Below are positions 45,068-59,702 of a DNA stretch of 64,000 bases, in pieces (position 1 is the stretch's first letter; each line of letters opens with the position of its first letter). The notes under the pieces are model-generated. The model saw only the letters and a program-made list of their open reading frames with translations. It did no database searches and was not told where the DNA came from. The DNA is from Akebia trifoliata. Lineage: Eukaryota; Streptophyta; Magnoliopsida; Ranunculales; Lardizabalaceae. The position numbers and the translations under genes were made by a program. Location: the NCBI GenBank assembly GCA_017979445.1, contig JADQWC010000416.1:36001-100000 (forward strand), given 5' to 3'.

Positions 45068-46700
45068 TGATTATGAATTATGTTAAATGATTTAACTTAT
45101 TCGAGATGAGATGACTAGACCAAGCAACTCGGTCTTGTTCATGAATAAGACAAGACATCAAATTGAGATTTGAAATGATGATTGAACCATGCATTACCCC
45201 AAACTTGGACGAATCATCTCGTTTCGAGCAAGATAAACTATTTAACCCGATGTAAAATTATTTATTAATATATATTTATATATAAATAATTCTATTTTTT
45301 TGAAAATAAGGTAGATTAAAATATGCTTACTCACAAGATCATATTTTTCTTTAAATACTAAATATTTAAAAAATTATTTTAACTAAAATTACAAAATCCC
45401 CATTGACTTTGCCAATTTTTACTAATTCCACCAAGATTTTCAAAATAGCTTCCGAGTCATTCCGGCTGTCAAATGAAATTATGTTGGATATTCGTGTAGT
45501 TGTGGAACTATAACGAGATTATATAGTATAGGGATGCATATTTGGGCACTTTACACAAGTTTTAGAGAATTTGAGTAGGACCTCACGCCTTTGAAAATGA
45601 AATAAATCAAATAATAGAAGTAAAAGAGGAATGCTACGGTCACGCTCTTTCATAGAAGTGTGCCCGTTACTTCCCACAACATGAGGACACGTAATATGTA
45701 AGGAAAAATTTTCATTTTGATATCTCCCTGTAGTTTTGTAAATGTTTGAGAGACGTACTTATATGTTCAAAATGATGGCATATTCCTTGACTTTGGTCAT
45801 CTTTCAATGACTAATAAAAAATGTCCAATGCACCTTAGGTTTTTTTCATCCCAAAAGTTAGTTACCTTCAAATTTTTTTTCAATCAAATTGACTTGACTT
45901 CAGTCATTATATGTCATATATTAATAAAAAATGACCTAAGCACCTTTGATTTTTCTTCCCAAAAATCAGTTACCTTGCCCCCCCCTCCCTCAAATGAGTC
46001 ACCTAAAATCTATCCAAAATTACTTAAAATAATGACCCCACTATGCTGATAGGGTAAAAAAGGAGAGTAATAATAAATATTTATCCCAAAATTGCTTAAA
46101 ATAGTGAAATTCTAATGTGCACCATATGCTACCAGGGTGCAAAAAGGAGGAGTAATAATAAACCTTTACCTGGGAATCTCAGTTTTGACTTTTGACACAT
46201 GATGAGAGTAAACAACCCAAAAGAGTAAACAACACATTGACTAGAGACCTTGAAATTATCAAGTTAATTTTTTGACTTATGCGATAAATATTTCATCTTT
46301 CAAACTGTAAATTGTTAAACTAAAATACCCCTACCCTCTATTCAATTCAAGAGACTGAGTCAACTCAAATTGACTCAAGTCTACTGGACTTGATCCAGCT
46401 CAAAAGATCGATCAAGTCAAACCCATTTGACTGAGACATGCAACCAACTTTGACACAATCCAATCCAAAATCATTTGGGTTTGGGTTTGACTTAATCAGA
46501 GCCGACTCGATACAATTTGAGGCCTAAGGTGAAATCTTACAATGAGGCCTTTTTGATATTTAATACTAATAATAATTAATTATTTAAATGATATAAAAAT
46601 ATTCAAATTATATTTTCTTGATTTTTGTGATGGGAAGTTACTAATTAAACTTTTATATTCAAGTTTGATAATAAATCTTTTTTCAAAAGATTTTTTTTTT
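45068..46700. other. intergenic; left end of a MITE at about 45716-45840
   Basis: TAGTTTTGTAAATGTTTGAG and CTTTGGTCATCTTTCAATGA resemble the left arm of the 6003-6431 family; a matching right arm was not found. The rest is anonymous, with a run of C at 45979-45988. No gene. Confidence 0.45.
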
Positions 46701-47130
46701 TTTTTTAAGTTTCAAGATAGGGTGTATTAAATTTTTTTTGGAAACTAACCATTTTTTGGGGAATCTGATCCAATGTGGGTGGATTTGAGTATATATATAA
46801 ATATATAACTTTATATGGAAAAGTTAAAAAAAAATTTAAGTCTAAATGGAATTTTGGGTGGATTTTTTATTTTTTTATTTAGTTTCAAGAGAGGGCTTAA
46901 AAAAAAATTTCTGGGAAACTAACCATTTTTTGGAGAATCCAATCCAAGGTGGGTGCAATTGAGTATTTTTTTTTTAATTTTAAATGGAATAGGTTAAATT
47001 TTTTTAAGTGGGATACGATGGAATGTGGGTGGATTTAAAAAAAAAAAAACATTAAGATAGGGTTGTTTTAATTTTTTTTGGAAATTAACCATTTTTTGGG
47101 GAATTCTATCCAATGTTCGGTTTGAGATTT
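46700..47130. repeat. degenerate tandem repeat, three units of about 172 bp
   Basis: The sequence AACTAACCATTTTTTGGGGA, or close, recurs near 46742, 46917 and 47085, each preceded by a variant of TTTCAAGATAGGG and followed by ATCCAATGTGGGTGG-like sequence. Units have diverged strongly. Confidence 0.65.
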
Positions 47131-47735
47131 GTTTATTTATTTATTTTTTTTAATTTTAACTTTAGATGATAGAAATGAAAGAATTTATTTTATTTGGAAA
47201 CTGACATTTGTTGGAATCTTATTTAAGAGATTTTAGGAGATATTTAGTTTTTTTTTTTTTTCTATTTTTTAAACTATCCTAATTCCAATATATAATAATT
47301 TTATTTTATTTTGGAAAACCCCTTCAATGCCAATGTATAAGGGAGTATAAATATTATAATTTTATTTTTTTATTTTTTATGAAAAACACCTCCCAATTCC
47401 AAAGTGTAATGCGATATTTGGGGTATATGTTCCAACAGTAGAGTTGTGTATAATAAAAAATTAATAATTACTTTTTAAAAAAAATGTGATAACTATAAAA
47501 TAAAAAATAAAAAAAACTTGGGGTAGCTTTCTCCATTCGTGGGGGTCTTGGGGGATTGTCTAAGTGGTCTTATGATTGAGGACTTAACCCTAGTTATCCT
47601 CACTCGATCCGACCCATTTGATTTGATCCATTTACCCTGCCTAACCCATTTGATACGTACCAATTTGTCCTTACCATAATATTTGTAAGTGAGGGCAAAT
47701 TTGGCATTTCATTAATTAATACTAAAAGCACCTAT
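47131..47735. other. AT-rich intergenic, nothing recognised
   Basis: T-rich and A-rich runs, no gene, immediately left of the nested LTR stack. Confidence 0.5.
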
Positions 47736-48751
47736 TGTCACGCCCCCGATTTATGATCTAGGTTTTTTCAAATCTCGAGGATGAAACGAAAAAATAAAAT
47801 AAAAGATCTTCAAAATTTAAATAAGATATGAATTTCTTCTAAATAATTTTGACAGAATTTTTCCTAAAAATTGGACTTATGAAAAAATTTCACCTATAGA
47901 AATATACCTGTATAATCAAAATTCATGTATCCATTGCATTCTTACCACCATATCATAACGAATATACATCACTTCAAAAAATATATTATAATTACAATCT
48001 AAAAGTGTATATAGATCAACCATACATCTCATATCGATCAACAGTTATCCACATCATAAACATTAACTCTCACTCTCTGTACATATACATACAAAAATAC
48101 ACAATACACATGATACTAATATACACAAAGAAGTCCAAAACTACATAAAATACTCTCACTAAACTCAAATCTTAGCCCACATATAATAAAAATAGTGTTC
48201 ATCATCCTGATCTTGCGATCCCTCTATATAATGTTCTTCATTAGGAATAAGCATCTCAGTAGTTGAGACATTTGTAATGTTTTGCTGTTAGGATGAGTAA
48301 CAGGGAAGTTACTCAATAGTAAACTCACATTTCAAATTAATAGTCCTAACATTAATGAATAAACAAGCTAATTTATTATAAATAATGCAGGTCTTTAAAT
48401 AAATAAACAAAATGAATAATACTCAAAACAGGTTAATCTTTAATAAAACAGTAATGAAATATCTCCATCTCATAATAAAACAAAAGAAATATAATCATGT
48501 CATAAAAATATCAATCCTGGTGATGTATTTTATAAGAATGATGAGGTACACAATCGATACAAAAGTATCGATCTGTATATCGATACTCCAATACTTAACT
48601 AGTATGGAATTCACCGTTAGTTCCTGATTTTATGGTCGATCTGGCAATTTACCTGTGGCGCCCCGCCAAACGCTAACACAAAGTCCCATGTCAGATCTCA
48701 AGGCATTAGGTGGCGTCTCGAAATTTCGGTATGGTCTTTTCTGTTTATGTT

Positions 48752-50022
48752 TGTGGCGCCTCGCCAAACGCTAACACAAATCCCCATGTCAGATCTCGAG
48801 GTACTAGGTGGCACCTCGAAATTTCAGCATGGTCTCCTCTGTTTATGTTAGCATTCCAAGGCGTTCAACCTGCACTTGATAAACGACATACAATCCTGCA
48901 TATACATACATAATATAATAACTAGCGGAAGCCTATATACATCTAATATCGTACGATAGATTAGACTGCGGAAGAAGGAATTAATATACAAGATTATATA
49001 AAACTCATCACTCTAACAAAAGTCCTAACGCTCAGGACAAAATCAATAAGACTACTTGGATGAACTGACACCACTAGGGGAGTATAGTCCCAATACTCAC
49101 CAGGTAACGGACTCTGGTCGTCTATCTGACCTACCAGATAATTCTCACTCGTTTTCTACACCTGTTTCACCAAGCTCCAAATCTGAAACTAAAAAAATGG
49201 AAAAGGAAATGGTGAGTAACAATGGTTACCCAGTAAGGAAGCAAACGATTTCTACCAATAACTTCTCCTAACATGAACAAATAAACATACTGAATCATTT
49301 TAAAATATGCAAAATTTTATAGAAGAAAATATGATTAACTGGTACATATAGTCAGGGATTAGCAACTAAACATTTTAAAACTCACATTACATCGATCAAC
49401 AGTATTCACTATAACATTCTCTTTTTATACAAAATCTAATTGATCAAATGGAAACATTAAACATGTATTTCAGTTTATATATCAAAATAAGACAACATAT
49501 ACATAATACACAATGGTGGAGTATTTGAATTAGATAGTTGGGATTCACGACTGGATTGCTCCCAATTGGGACATGATGTTACAATTCTTCTCAGGCTTTT
49601 AGTTCCTGATTTTGTGGCCGGTCGCTGCAGTTACCACACTTGATTACCATTTATCCGACTCAGGCTGGTCGTTTGACGTGATAGTAAGCAATGGGTCTCT
49701 TTTCGATGTGTCAGAACGTTCGACTACTATAGATTGTTAGTAATCACTGACTAATCATCTTTGTCTATGCCTATCAGGCGTATATGTGATTCCTAAATAT
49801 ACAAACCATTCGTATACGACCACCTTTACATTACAAGTTCACTAGTAAAGATAAAGAGGAATAAACTCGGATTCCAGTTGTAACTCCACTCTTATACGCG
49901 TCCCATATCACGTATGAGCTTGGTGGTCCCTACCGTACATCCTAGGATAGTACACCACTCCGGATGATATGACGCACTATCCCTTCAAGCATTCACAGAC
50001 TCTTTAACAGCTCACAAAATAG

Positions 50023-50058
<36 letters not shown>

Positions 50059-51739
50059 TTCATTTGAAAACAAAAGAGAAATTAACAATACAAGGTTGAT
50101 AATGGATATCCAGTTTCCTACAATGCAATTATGGCCAAACGGCCTAAAATAAATAATAGAACGAAAACATAAACAGCGCCTCGTGCTAACAGAAAGTAAA
50201 TAAACATGCAACTAGTAATATTATCCCTAGATACCCGTTCACCAACCTACACATAACACAACAATGTAAAATGCAAACATCACCCTTCGGGTGTGATTTT
50301 AACATTTTACCGTTTTCATACCCTTTTTCTCTTTTTTTTTCAAATTTTACAGTTTTCAATCTCTCAAATAAAATATCCACTTTCTGATATTCATCAACTC
50401 AATATGAGTTAATTGAATATTAAATCATTTTTCCAATTATGAAATTCATTTTTATCACCAAAACGGGGTCCAAGCGATGTTTAGGACCCAACTGACGGAA
50501 ATAACCCGGTGAAATATCATACTCACGTATAATTTGTTATAAAATACAGTTAAACATACCAAACATGCAAGTTCTGGCGTGAATTTGAAATAACCAATTG
50601 AATTCGATATTTTTGGAAACTCACCACAAATTTTTAATAAAATCCTAAATGCAATTTTCACAATCTACGATTACTAATAGAAATTGAGAGTTCCTTACCA
50701 TCTCAATGCAAGATGATCAAAACACGTGCACGAAAATTGAAACGAATGGTACGAAAATTGAGACGGATCAAATTTTGAAGCCACTGATTTTTGAATCTGA
50801 CCCGGTGGTTTCGAAGATCTTGATGTCGTCGTCCTTTCTCCATTCTGCGGCGGAGGACGGTTTGACCTCGAAACGGATGAAATTCGAGGTCGAAGTTACG
50901 AAATTCCCATATATATATACGGCTATTTTTTGACGATACGGGACGAAAAAGATGAGAAAAATGAAGGAATTTGGGTGGGTTTTGTAGAGAGTGAGCTTGC
51001 AGACGTTTCTCTCTTCTACATCGGTCGTCGACGACGAACCGTTTGCAAGGGATCTGAGGTGGAAATTTAAAAAAAACAAAATTTTTTTTTAAATGCGTTG
51101 GCTGTTGGTCGGGTTGGAGAAAACGAAGTGTAAAAAAAATTAAAATTTTATTTACATAAAATTTGGGACAAAATCGGTATTTCGCGTATTGTTTTGATTG
51201 ATGATAATTTGATCGTCCTGACTCCAAAAGTGACGAATGAATACTCTATTTCTCCTAATTTTTTATTTCTGATCTAATGGTGTAGTCAATTTCTACAAAT
51301 TCTATCTCTAACAAAAGTTTACATTTTTGGCCTGAGGTGACCCCTAAAATTGACGTCATTTTCGTTTTTGACGATAATTCGACTTCTTGATCTCCAAAAA
51401 TGACAAATAAATAGTCCATGTTCAATAATTTTTCGTTACGAACCCAATGGTATGATCAAATCTTAATAATTCTTTCTCTAACCAAAAGTCACTATTTTAG
51501 CTTAGTTCGACTCGGTAATCGAGGATTTTGTAACTTTTCTATTTGGACTCATACTTGAGCGTGCTTATAGGCTAAACTATGTTTTTGATCATTTTGAATC
51601 CAATGGTGAGGTTGAATTTCATTAAAAATGATCAGAAATATCCTAAAATTTTACCCCTAAATCTCACTTTCAAGATTTTTTTAAAATTCTACTATTTATT
51701 TTTCTCGAGATACGAATTGAAAATTCGGGGTTTTACAGT
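48752..51739. mobile_element. solo-LTR-like element B, inserted in A
   Basis: Starts TGTGGCGCCTCGCCAAACGC and ends TTCGGGGTTTTACA. The left flank is ATGTT and the right GTGTT (4/5). Outer element A resumes with AGCACTCTAAGGCGTTCAAC, which matches the family sequence AGCATTCCAAGGCGTTCAAC, proving the join. It contains (TA)n at 50024-50055. The ORFs at 50703-51227 are family repeats, not genes. Confidence 0.82.
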
Positions 51740-51837
51740 GTTAGCACTCTAAGGCGTTCAACCTGCACCTAATAAACGATATACATTATCCTACATATAT
51801 ACATACAAAATATAATACAAGTGGAAGCATATATACA

Positions 51838-54373
51838 TGTGACGCCCCGCCAAACACTAACACAAATCCCAAGGCCAAATCCCAAGGTACTAGGTGGCAC
51901 CTCGAAATTTGGGCATGGCTCTCTCTATTTATGTTAGTGCTCCACGAAACTCGAAAACATCGTAATCTAATATACCACAAATTCTGACTATATATAAAGG
52001 CAACACGAAAATAATAGCAGAAGACTGAAAATATCTAATATGTAATCAGATCAAAGTGCAGAAGTTTAACAATATACAAGATTTCTAAAGTACTCTTACT
52101 CTAATACAAACCTAACACTCACTCCAAAATCTACATACATCTTGGACGAAACTGACATTACTAAGGGGTGTAGCCCTAGTGCTCACCAAGCAATAGACTC
52201 TGATCATCGATTTGACCAACCAGATACTCCTCACTTAACGATTCTGTGCCTGTCTCGGTAACTGCAAGTGCTGAAACTAAAAAAAAATAGGAAGGAAAGG
52301 GTGAGTAACGTTGGTTACCCAGTAAGTCTAGAACCAATTCCTACTAATAACCTCCCCTAAACATGGTCGAGTAAGCATGCTGAACATTTTAACATATGCA
52401 AAGTTTTACAAGAGAAAATTCGATTAACTAGTACATATAGCTAGGGATGAGCAGCTAAATAGTTTAAAAGTTTACATCACATCAATCATCGGTACTCACT
52501 ATACATTTTTCATCTTATGCAAATATAGTTGACAACATTAAAATAGTAGACATGTTTTTCAATTTATACTTCGAAATATAACAACAGATACATAGTACAA
52601 TTGGTGGAGTATTGGAATTAAAGAGTTGGGATTCACGACTAGATCGCTCCCAATCGAGACATGATATTCCTTAATGACATCGTAGTTCCTGATTTTGTGA
52701 CTGGTCGTTGTTTACCACGCTTGCGGGACCATTTATCCAGCTCAGGCTGGTCGTTTGACATGACCGTAAGCAATGGGTCTCTTTTCGATGTGTCAGAACG
52801 TTCGACTACTACTAGATTGTTAGTGATTACTGACTAATCATCTTCGTCTATGCCTATCAGGCGTGCATGTGATTCCCAAAATAACACTCCACTCGTATAC
52901 GACCACCTTTACAATACACGTTCACTGGTAAAGACAAGAAAGGAATGGACCCGGATTCCAGTTGTGACTCCACTCTCATACGCGTCCCATACCACGTATG
53001 AGCTTGGTGGTCCCTACCGTACATCCCAGGATAGTACATCCCTCCGGATGATGTGACACACTATCCCTTCAGACATTTACAGACCCTTTAATAGCTCACA
53101 AAATAGCTACATATATATATTTTTCATTTAAAACAAAAGAGAAATTAATAGAAGAGGGTTGAGAATGGATATCCAGTTCCTACCATGCAATTGTGGCCAC
53201 CCGGCCTAAAATAAACAACAGTACTCCGGTGACACACGGTGGCACCGTGAATAGTGCACGGTGGCACCGTCAGAACACTGGAAATTCACTAATTTTTTCC
53301 ATTTTTTTCTTCGTTTTTCATTCGTTTTCGATTCTAATAACCCACCCACGTATTAAATATTTAAACTACGATAAAACACATCAAACATAACTATTTCTAG
53401 CATGAATTTGAAGTAAATTAAACGATATTCTATAAATTTAAAACATACAAAAGTTTCGAAACATCCCTAAATGCAATTTTCTAAAATCTATGGTTATTAA
53501 TAAGAATCGGGAGTCTCTTACTCTAGTGGTTGTTGGACACAATAAGCTAGCTTGGAAATGAAGGAGTGGCGGTCCGGAACATCGAATTTGGTGGAACTTG
53601 AATGCCAAACGAATCGATTTGATTGCAAAACCCTCGATGGAAGTATTCTTCCCCTTTCTAATGACAAATAACGACTCTCCTACGATTTGGATGAGGCTCC
53701 AAGTGGTTATAAACAAACCCACTTGCTGATTTTTTTGGGAGACCAAGAGAACGAAAAGGAAATGGAATTGAATGGGGTGAGCACGTGGAGCTCGACAACG
53801 CCGACGACTTTGCCTTCTTCGTCGAGGTTCAACTCGGACTCGCTTGCGATAGATCTTGATATGAAGGGTTGAAACCCTAGGTTTGGAAAATGGGCTGATC
53901 TTTTGTGAGTTGGAGAGTAAAAAGTAAATAAAAGAAATGAGTTGATTCTTTTTATAATAAAAGCTAAGGGCATTTTTGTATTTTTCCTTCGTTTACATTT
54001 TCGACAAAATCTTGACCATTCGAACTCGAAAATTGACATATGAGTACTCCATTTCGAATAATTTTTCGTTGTGGACCTCATGATATAGTTAAATTTTTCT
54101 GATTCTTCCTCTATCAAAAATTCATTATTTTGGGTCTCACTTAACGAGAAATTCGAAGATTTTATAACTTTTTCATTCGAACTCGAATTCGAACTTACTT
54201 ACAGGCTAAAGTATATATTTAGACCTCTTTGAATCCAATGGCGGAGTCGGTTTTCGTTAAAAATGATCGAAATAATATCCGAGTGTTTTACTCTAATTTC
54301 CTTCTTCGATATTTTTTCAAAATATCACCATTTGACTTCTTCGAGATACGAGTTGAAAATTCGGGGTGTTACA
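51838..54373. mobile_element. solo-LTR-like element C, inserted in A, TSD ATACA
   Basis: Starts TGTGACGCCCCGCCAAACAC and ends TTCGGGGTGTTACA, 2536 bp. ATACA is at 51833-51837 and 54374-54378, exact. Its 5' half is alignable with A and B, and its 3' half (53280-54373) with 30720-31926. It is a related but distinct family. A short GGTGGCACCGT repeat lies at 53238-53271. Confidence 0.83.
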
Positions 54374-56332
54374 ATACATTTAATAATGTACGATAGATCA
54401 GAGTGTGGAAGGATAAATAAAATACAAGATTATACAAACATTCCTCACTCTAACAAAAGTCCTAACGCTCAATATAAGACCCATAATACTACTTGAACGA
54501 ATTAACACTACCAGGAGGTATAGTCTCAATACTCACCAGATAATGGACTCTGGTCGTCTATCTGACCTATCAGATAATCCTCACTCGTTTTCTATACCTG
54601 CCTCGTCAAACTTCGGATCTGAAACTAAAAAACTGATAAGGAAAGGGTGACTAACAATGGTTACCTAGTAGGGAAGCAAATAATTTCTACCAATAACCTC
54701 TCCTAATATGAATGAATAAACATACTGAATCAATTTAAAATATGTAAAATTTTACAGAAGAAACTACGATTAACTGGTACATATAACCAGGGATGAGCAA
54801 CTAAACATTTTAAAACTCACATTACATCAATCAACGTTATTCATTATAACATTTTCTTTTTATATAAATCTAATTGACCAAATGAAAACATTAAACATGA
54901 ATTTCATTTTATATATCAAAATAAGACAATAGATACATAATACACAATGGTGGAGTAGTGAAATTAGAGAGTTGGGATTCACGATTGGATTACTCCCAGT
55001 CGGGATATGATGTTTCATAATAAAGTATTAGTTCCTGATTTTGTAGCTAGTCACTGTTTACCACACTTACGGAACCCTTTATCCGGCTCAAGCTGGCCGT
55101 TTGACGTGACCGTAAGTAATGGGTCTCTTTCCAATGTGTCAGAACGTTCGACTACTATAGATTATTAGTGATCACTGACTAATCATCTTTGTCTATGCCT
55201 ATCAGGCGTGCATGTGATTCTCAAATATACAAATTATTCGTATACGACCACCTTTACATTACAAGTTCATTGATAAAGATAGAGAGGAATAAACTCGAAT
55301 TTCAGTTGTGACTCCACTCTTATACGCGTCCCATACCATGTATGAGCTTAGTGGTCCCTACCGTACATCCTAGGATAGTACACTACTCCAAATGATATGA
55401 CACACTATCTCTTCATGCATTCACGGACTTTTTAATAGCTCACAAAATAGCTACATACATATATTATTTTCATTTGAAAATAAAAGAGAAATTAACAATA
55501 CAAGGTTTATAATAGATATCCAGTTTTCTACCATGTAACTGTAGCCACCCGGCCTAAAATAAAAAACAGAACTTGGAACATCTGCGCCAACAAAATTTAA
55601 ATAAACATGTAACCAATCATTATCCCTGGATATCCTTTCACCAACCTACATACAATATTACAATGTAAAATGCAGACATCATCCCTCGGGTATGATTCTT
55701 ATATTTTACCGTTTCATCCCTTTTCCCATTTTTTTTTCTAATTTTTGCAGTTTTCAATCTGTTGAACAAGATATTCATCAACTCAATATGAGTTCATTGA
55801 ATATTAAATCATTTTTTTTTCAATTATGAAATTCATTTTTTTATTAATAACATTGAAAATTACAAAACTTATAGCAAAACAGGGTCCAAATAATGCATAG
55901 AACTCAACTAGTAGAAACAACCCGGTGAAATATCCTACCCACGTATAATTTGTTATAAAATGCAATTAAACATATCAAATATGCAAGTTTTGGCTTGAAT
56001 TTAAAATAACAAAAAGAATTCTATATTTTTGAAAACATATTACAAGATTTTGTTAAAATCCTAAATGCAATTTTCACAATCTATAGTTACCGATAGAAAT
56101 TGAGAGTCCTTACATTTCTATGCGATATGATCGAAATACGTGCGCGAAAATCAAGACAATCGACGTGAAAATAGAGACAAATCGAACTTTGAGGTGGTTG
56201 ATTTTTGAATCTGACCCAGTGGTTTCGAAGATCTTGATGTCATCGTCCTTTCTCCTTTCTGCGACAGAGGACGGTTTGATCCCGAAACAGATGAAATCCG
56301 AGGTCGAAGTTACGAAACCCTTGTATATATAT

Positions 56333-56791
56333 GGGTCAGGTTCAAGGGACATATGAGAAAACATATGTAAAAACAATGTAACATTAATAAATTTTCAAAA
56401 TATGGGTTAGAAGTTTTGGATTTAGCTGATTTTTTGTGAGGATGATCTCTATAATGGGAAGATCATCCGAAAAAAAAATCAGTCCAATCTGAAACTTCTA
56501 ACCCCATTAAAAGTGATTTAGAATGAGGACCGTCGATTTTTTGTCAATTTTTGTTAATAATTTATAAATCACTTTTGATGGATTTAGAAGTTTCTAATTG
56601 AGTTGATTTTTTGTAAGGATGATCTTCTCATCATAGTGACCATCCTAGTCAAAAATCAGCTCAATCCAAAATGTCTAACCCATATTGTGACCATCATCGC
56701 AAAAAATCAGCTCAATCCAAAACCTCTAACCCCTATTTTGAAAAACCATTATTTTTTCATATGTTTTTACATATAGCCCTTGAACCGCCCC
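56333..56791. mobile_element. palindromic MITE 9, inserted in element A at a TA tract
   Basis: Left GGGTCAGGTTCAAGGGACAT; inverted right GGGGCGGTTCAAGGGCTATA. Inside are the core-type hairpins (TAGAAGTTTTGGATTTAGCT; GTGAGGATGATCTCTATAAT). The undisturbed site is visible in element B at 50905-50935 (CCCATATATATATACGGCTA), so insertion into the short TA tract is well supported. Confidence 0.8.
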
Positions 56792-56818
56792 TATATATAT
56801 ATATATATATATATATAT
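56792..56818. repeat. (TA)n microsatellite
   Basis: 27 bp of AT repeat right of MITE 9; in the empty site of element B the tract is only about 11 bp, so it expanded at or after insertion. Confidence 0.9.
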
Positions 56819-59702
56819 GGCTGATTTTTTATGATATAAGACGAAAGAGAAGATGAAACGAAGAGATATTGGGTGAGTTTTTTAGATGTCGAGGCTGCGA
56901 ACCTTTTTTCTTTCTGCGTTGGAAGTCGACGACGACTTGATTGCGATGAATTTGAGGTTGAAAATTGAGAGAAAAACTAATTTTTTTTTTCATCAAATAC
57001 GTTGGCTGGTTTTTGGTTATTTAAAATGATGATGAATAGTAAATTTATTTTAAAAATCATTTATATAAATTTTTGGGACGAAATCGATATTTTGTCTATT
57101 GTTTCGTTTGACGATAACTTGATCGTCTGAACTCCAAAAGTGACGAATGAATATTCTATTTTGTCTAATTTTTTGTTATGGATCTAATGATGTGGTCAAA
57201 TTCTACAAATTATGTCTCTAGAAAAAAATTAATTTTTTGGCCTAATGGGACCTTAAAATTGATGTCGTTTTCGTTTTTGACGATAATTCGACTTTTTGGA
57301 CTCCAAAAATGACAAAGTAAATAGTTAATTTTCTATAATTTTTTGTTACGAACTCAATGGTATGATCAAATCTTAACAATTATTTTTCTAACAAAAAATC
57401 ATTATTTTAGCGTAGTCCGACTTGGTAATTATGGATTTTGCAATTTTTCTGTTCGGACTCGCATTTGAACGTGCTTACAGGTCAATGTATGTTTTTCGAT
57501 CATTTTAAATTCAATGGTAAGGACAAATTTTATTTAAAATGATCAGAAAACTATCCTAAAGTTTTATCCTAAGTCTCACTTTTAAGATTTTCTCAAATGT
57601 CCACTATTTATTTTTCATCGAGATACGAATCGAAAACTCGGGGCTTTACATTACCATAATTTGTTAACTGTGTTTTTTGACTCAGGTTAGTCGTTGATCC
57701 CTAAAAGAGATCAATCGTTTGACTACTATACATTGTAAATGATCATTTGACAAGTCAACTTCATCGTACTTGTGTAGTATGCATGTGTTCTCAATCAATC
57801 TAGTTATGTATAAACCATCTTTACAGTATAATTTGTTGTTTTCCAATAAAAATAAGATAGAAATTTCCCGAATAGTAGGTACAAAGATATTCTCAAGGAG
57901 TATCCCATACTACTTAAGAGAATATCAAATCTTTATTATTCTCAATTAATTAGTTGCTTCTGGAAAAAACTACCGATTAATTTTATAAGCATTCATTATC
58001 CCTTTAATGGATAACAAAAATAATAATTATATTTTTTAAAATTTATTTTAAATAAATTAAAACAAATTTGCAAGTGTGATAATATTCTCAGGTATTCTAT
58101 AATTATAAACATGCATAAGTATATATCGAAAGTAATAAATCATAAAGTAGTAAACATGTATATATACATTCTTATGATTATCGTTATAATTGCATCTCAT
58201 GCTTTATTACACAATGTTAAAAAACACTCTAAGCTTGAAAATTCCTCAACACAAACACAGATAACTGAGAATCTCATTTTCAATTCCAAACAATCGAGAA
58301 TCTCATTCTCAATTATAAATAATCAAGACTTTCATTCTCGATTTTAAATTTAAATTTAAACATTTCATTTTTTTAATAGATAATCATCTAATGAAAATAC
58401 ATTTTCAAAATAGGGTGTCTTAATAGTTTTTAAAACGAACACTCTATGAAAATTACTATAGAAATCAATTTGTTAAACAAATTGATTTTCTAGTTACATT
58501 CACCCAAATTCATTTATTTTTATTTCACGATATTTAAATATTATAAAAAATATATAAAATGAATTATTCTACAATTTGATGCATAAATTTTGTATTTAAT
58601 TTGTAATAAATTTGAAACTAACTATCAAAATTGAAATAAAACGTCTTTCATTGAAAACTATACTACGAATTTGAATTATAAGTTTTTTACCTTCGCAACT
58701 AAGTTTTACTCGTCCCTACGACATAAAAATAATTTTTCTTGCTAATTCTCGCGACGATTCGACTAAATAATCGGTGATTAAGTAGATCTCGAAGTCATGG
58801 ATATTTTTTTCTTCAATGTCGGATATTATTTTCCATCTTAAACGCGTTTAAATTTTGATCGAATGCAATATGTGCAAATCCATTCTCGAATTCACTCATC
58901 TTTGCTTTGATTTCAATCTCACGAGTATAATGAATATCAGTCTATTCTTTACTTTATGATATTATAATATATAAATGTATACAGCTATGTATCACATCTT
59001 CTAACACATTTTAACTTATAATATAATATAATATAATAATATTTATATTTATTTTAATTACATTATACTCTTTTAACATTTCAATAATTTCAAATCTAAC
59101 CTTTTTATATAAATAATTATAATTAAATCTAATTTTAATAAAATAATTTATTTTAATATTTAAATAATATAAAAATAATTAAATATTATTATTTTTTTCT
59201 ATATATTTTTATTTTCTCCGTTATGTTCATTATATTAAATTGATTCAAACTGTGTATTTCGGATTTTCAAAATTCCTTACTGATTTTTCTCTATTAATCA
59301 AAATTTCTCATCGATTTTTCTCTGTTGTTCAAAATATCCCTTACGCCCTAAGTTTTCTTGATAAAATTAATATTTTCATAACTTATCATATTAAACTTGA
59401 ATTTAAGCATGCTGATAGTCTAAATAATATTTTTCGATACTTTTGGATTCAACAGTAATGTCTATTTGACCAAAAAACTTCCTATAAAATTTTGAATTTT
59501 ATTTACTTCGACTAAATATTCTAATTCTTCGACCATAATTATGGTAAGGTTATCCGAATTGTAAATTTCATTTAACAAAATTTTCTTCTAGAAATTACTA
59601 TTTTAGATCGATAATATCATATATATTTTTTTAAAATAGAAAAATAGGTCAACATAGTTAACTTAATTTCTCGATATACATAATAAATTTCATGGCGTTA
59701 CA

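Larger units (their letters stand above)
48654..57650. mobile_element. solo-LTR-like element A, inserted in E, TSD TTACC
   Basis: Starts TGTGGCGCCCCGCCAAACGC and ends ACTCGGGGCTTTACA. TTACC is at 48649-48653 and 57651-57655, an exact duplication. Subtracting the three inner insertions (48752-51739, 51838-54373, 56333-56791, plus their duplications) gives about 2995 bp, in agreement with the intact relatives at 23469 (3035 bp) and 48752 (2988 bp). Same family as those. Confidence 0.82.
47736..59702. mobile_element. solo-LTR-like element E, outermost of the nested stack
   Basis: Starts TGTCACGCCCCCGATTTATG and ends TTCATGGCGTTACA. Flanks are CCTAT (47731-47735) and CCTAC (59703-59707), a 4/5 target duplication. 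Taking out element A and its duplication leaves about 2965 bp, the same size class as the other LTRs. The left part (47736-48653) and right part (57656-59702) share with the others a block from AGTTCCTGATTTT to the GACTACTATA region. No coding domains. Confidence 0.7.
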
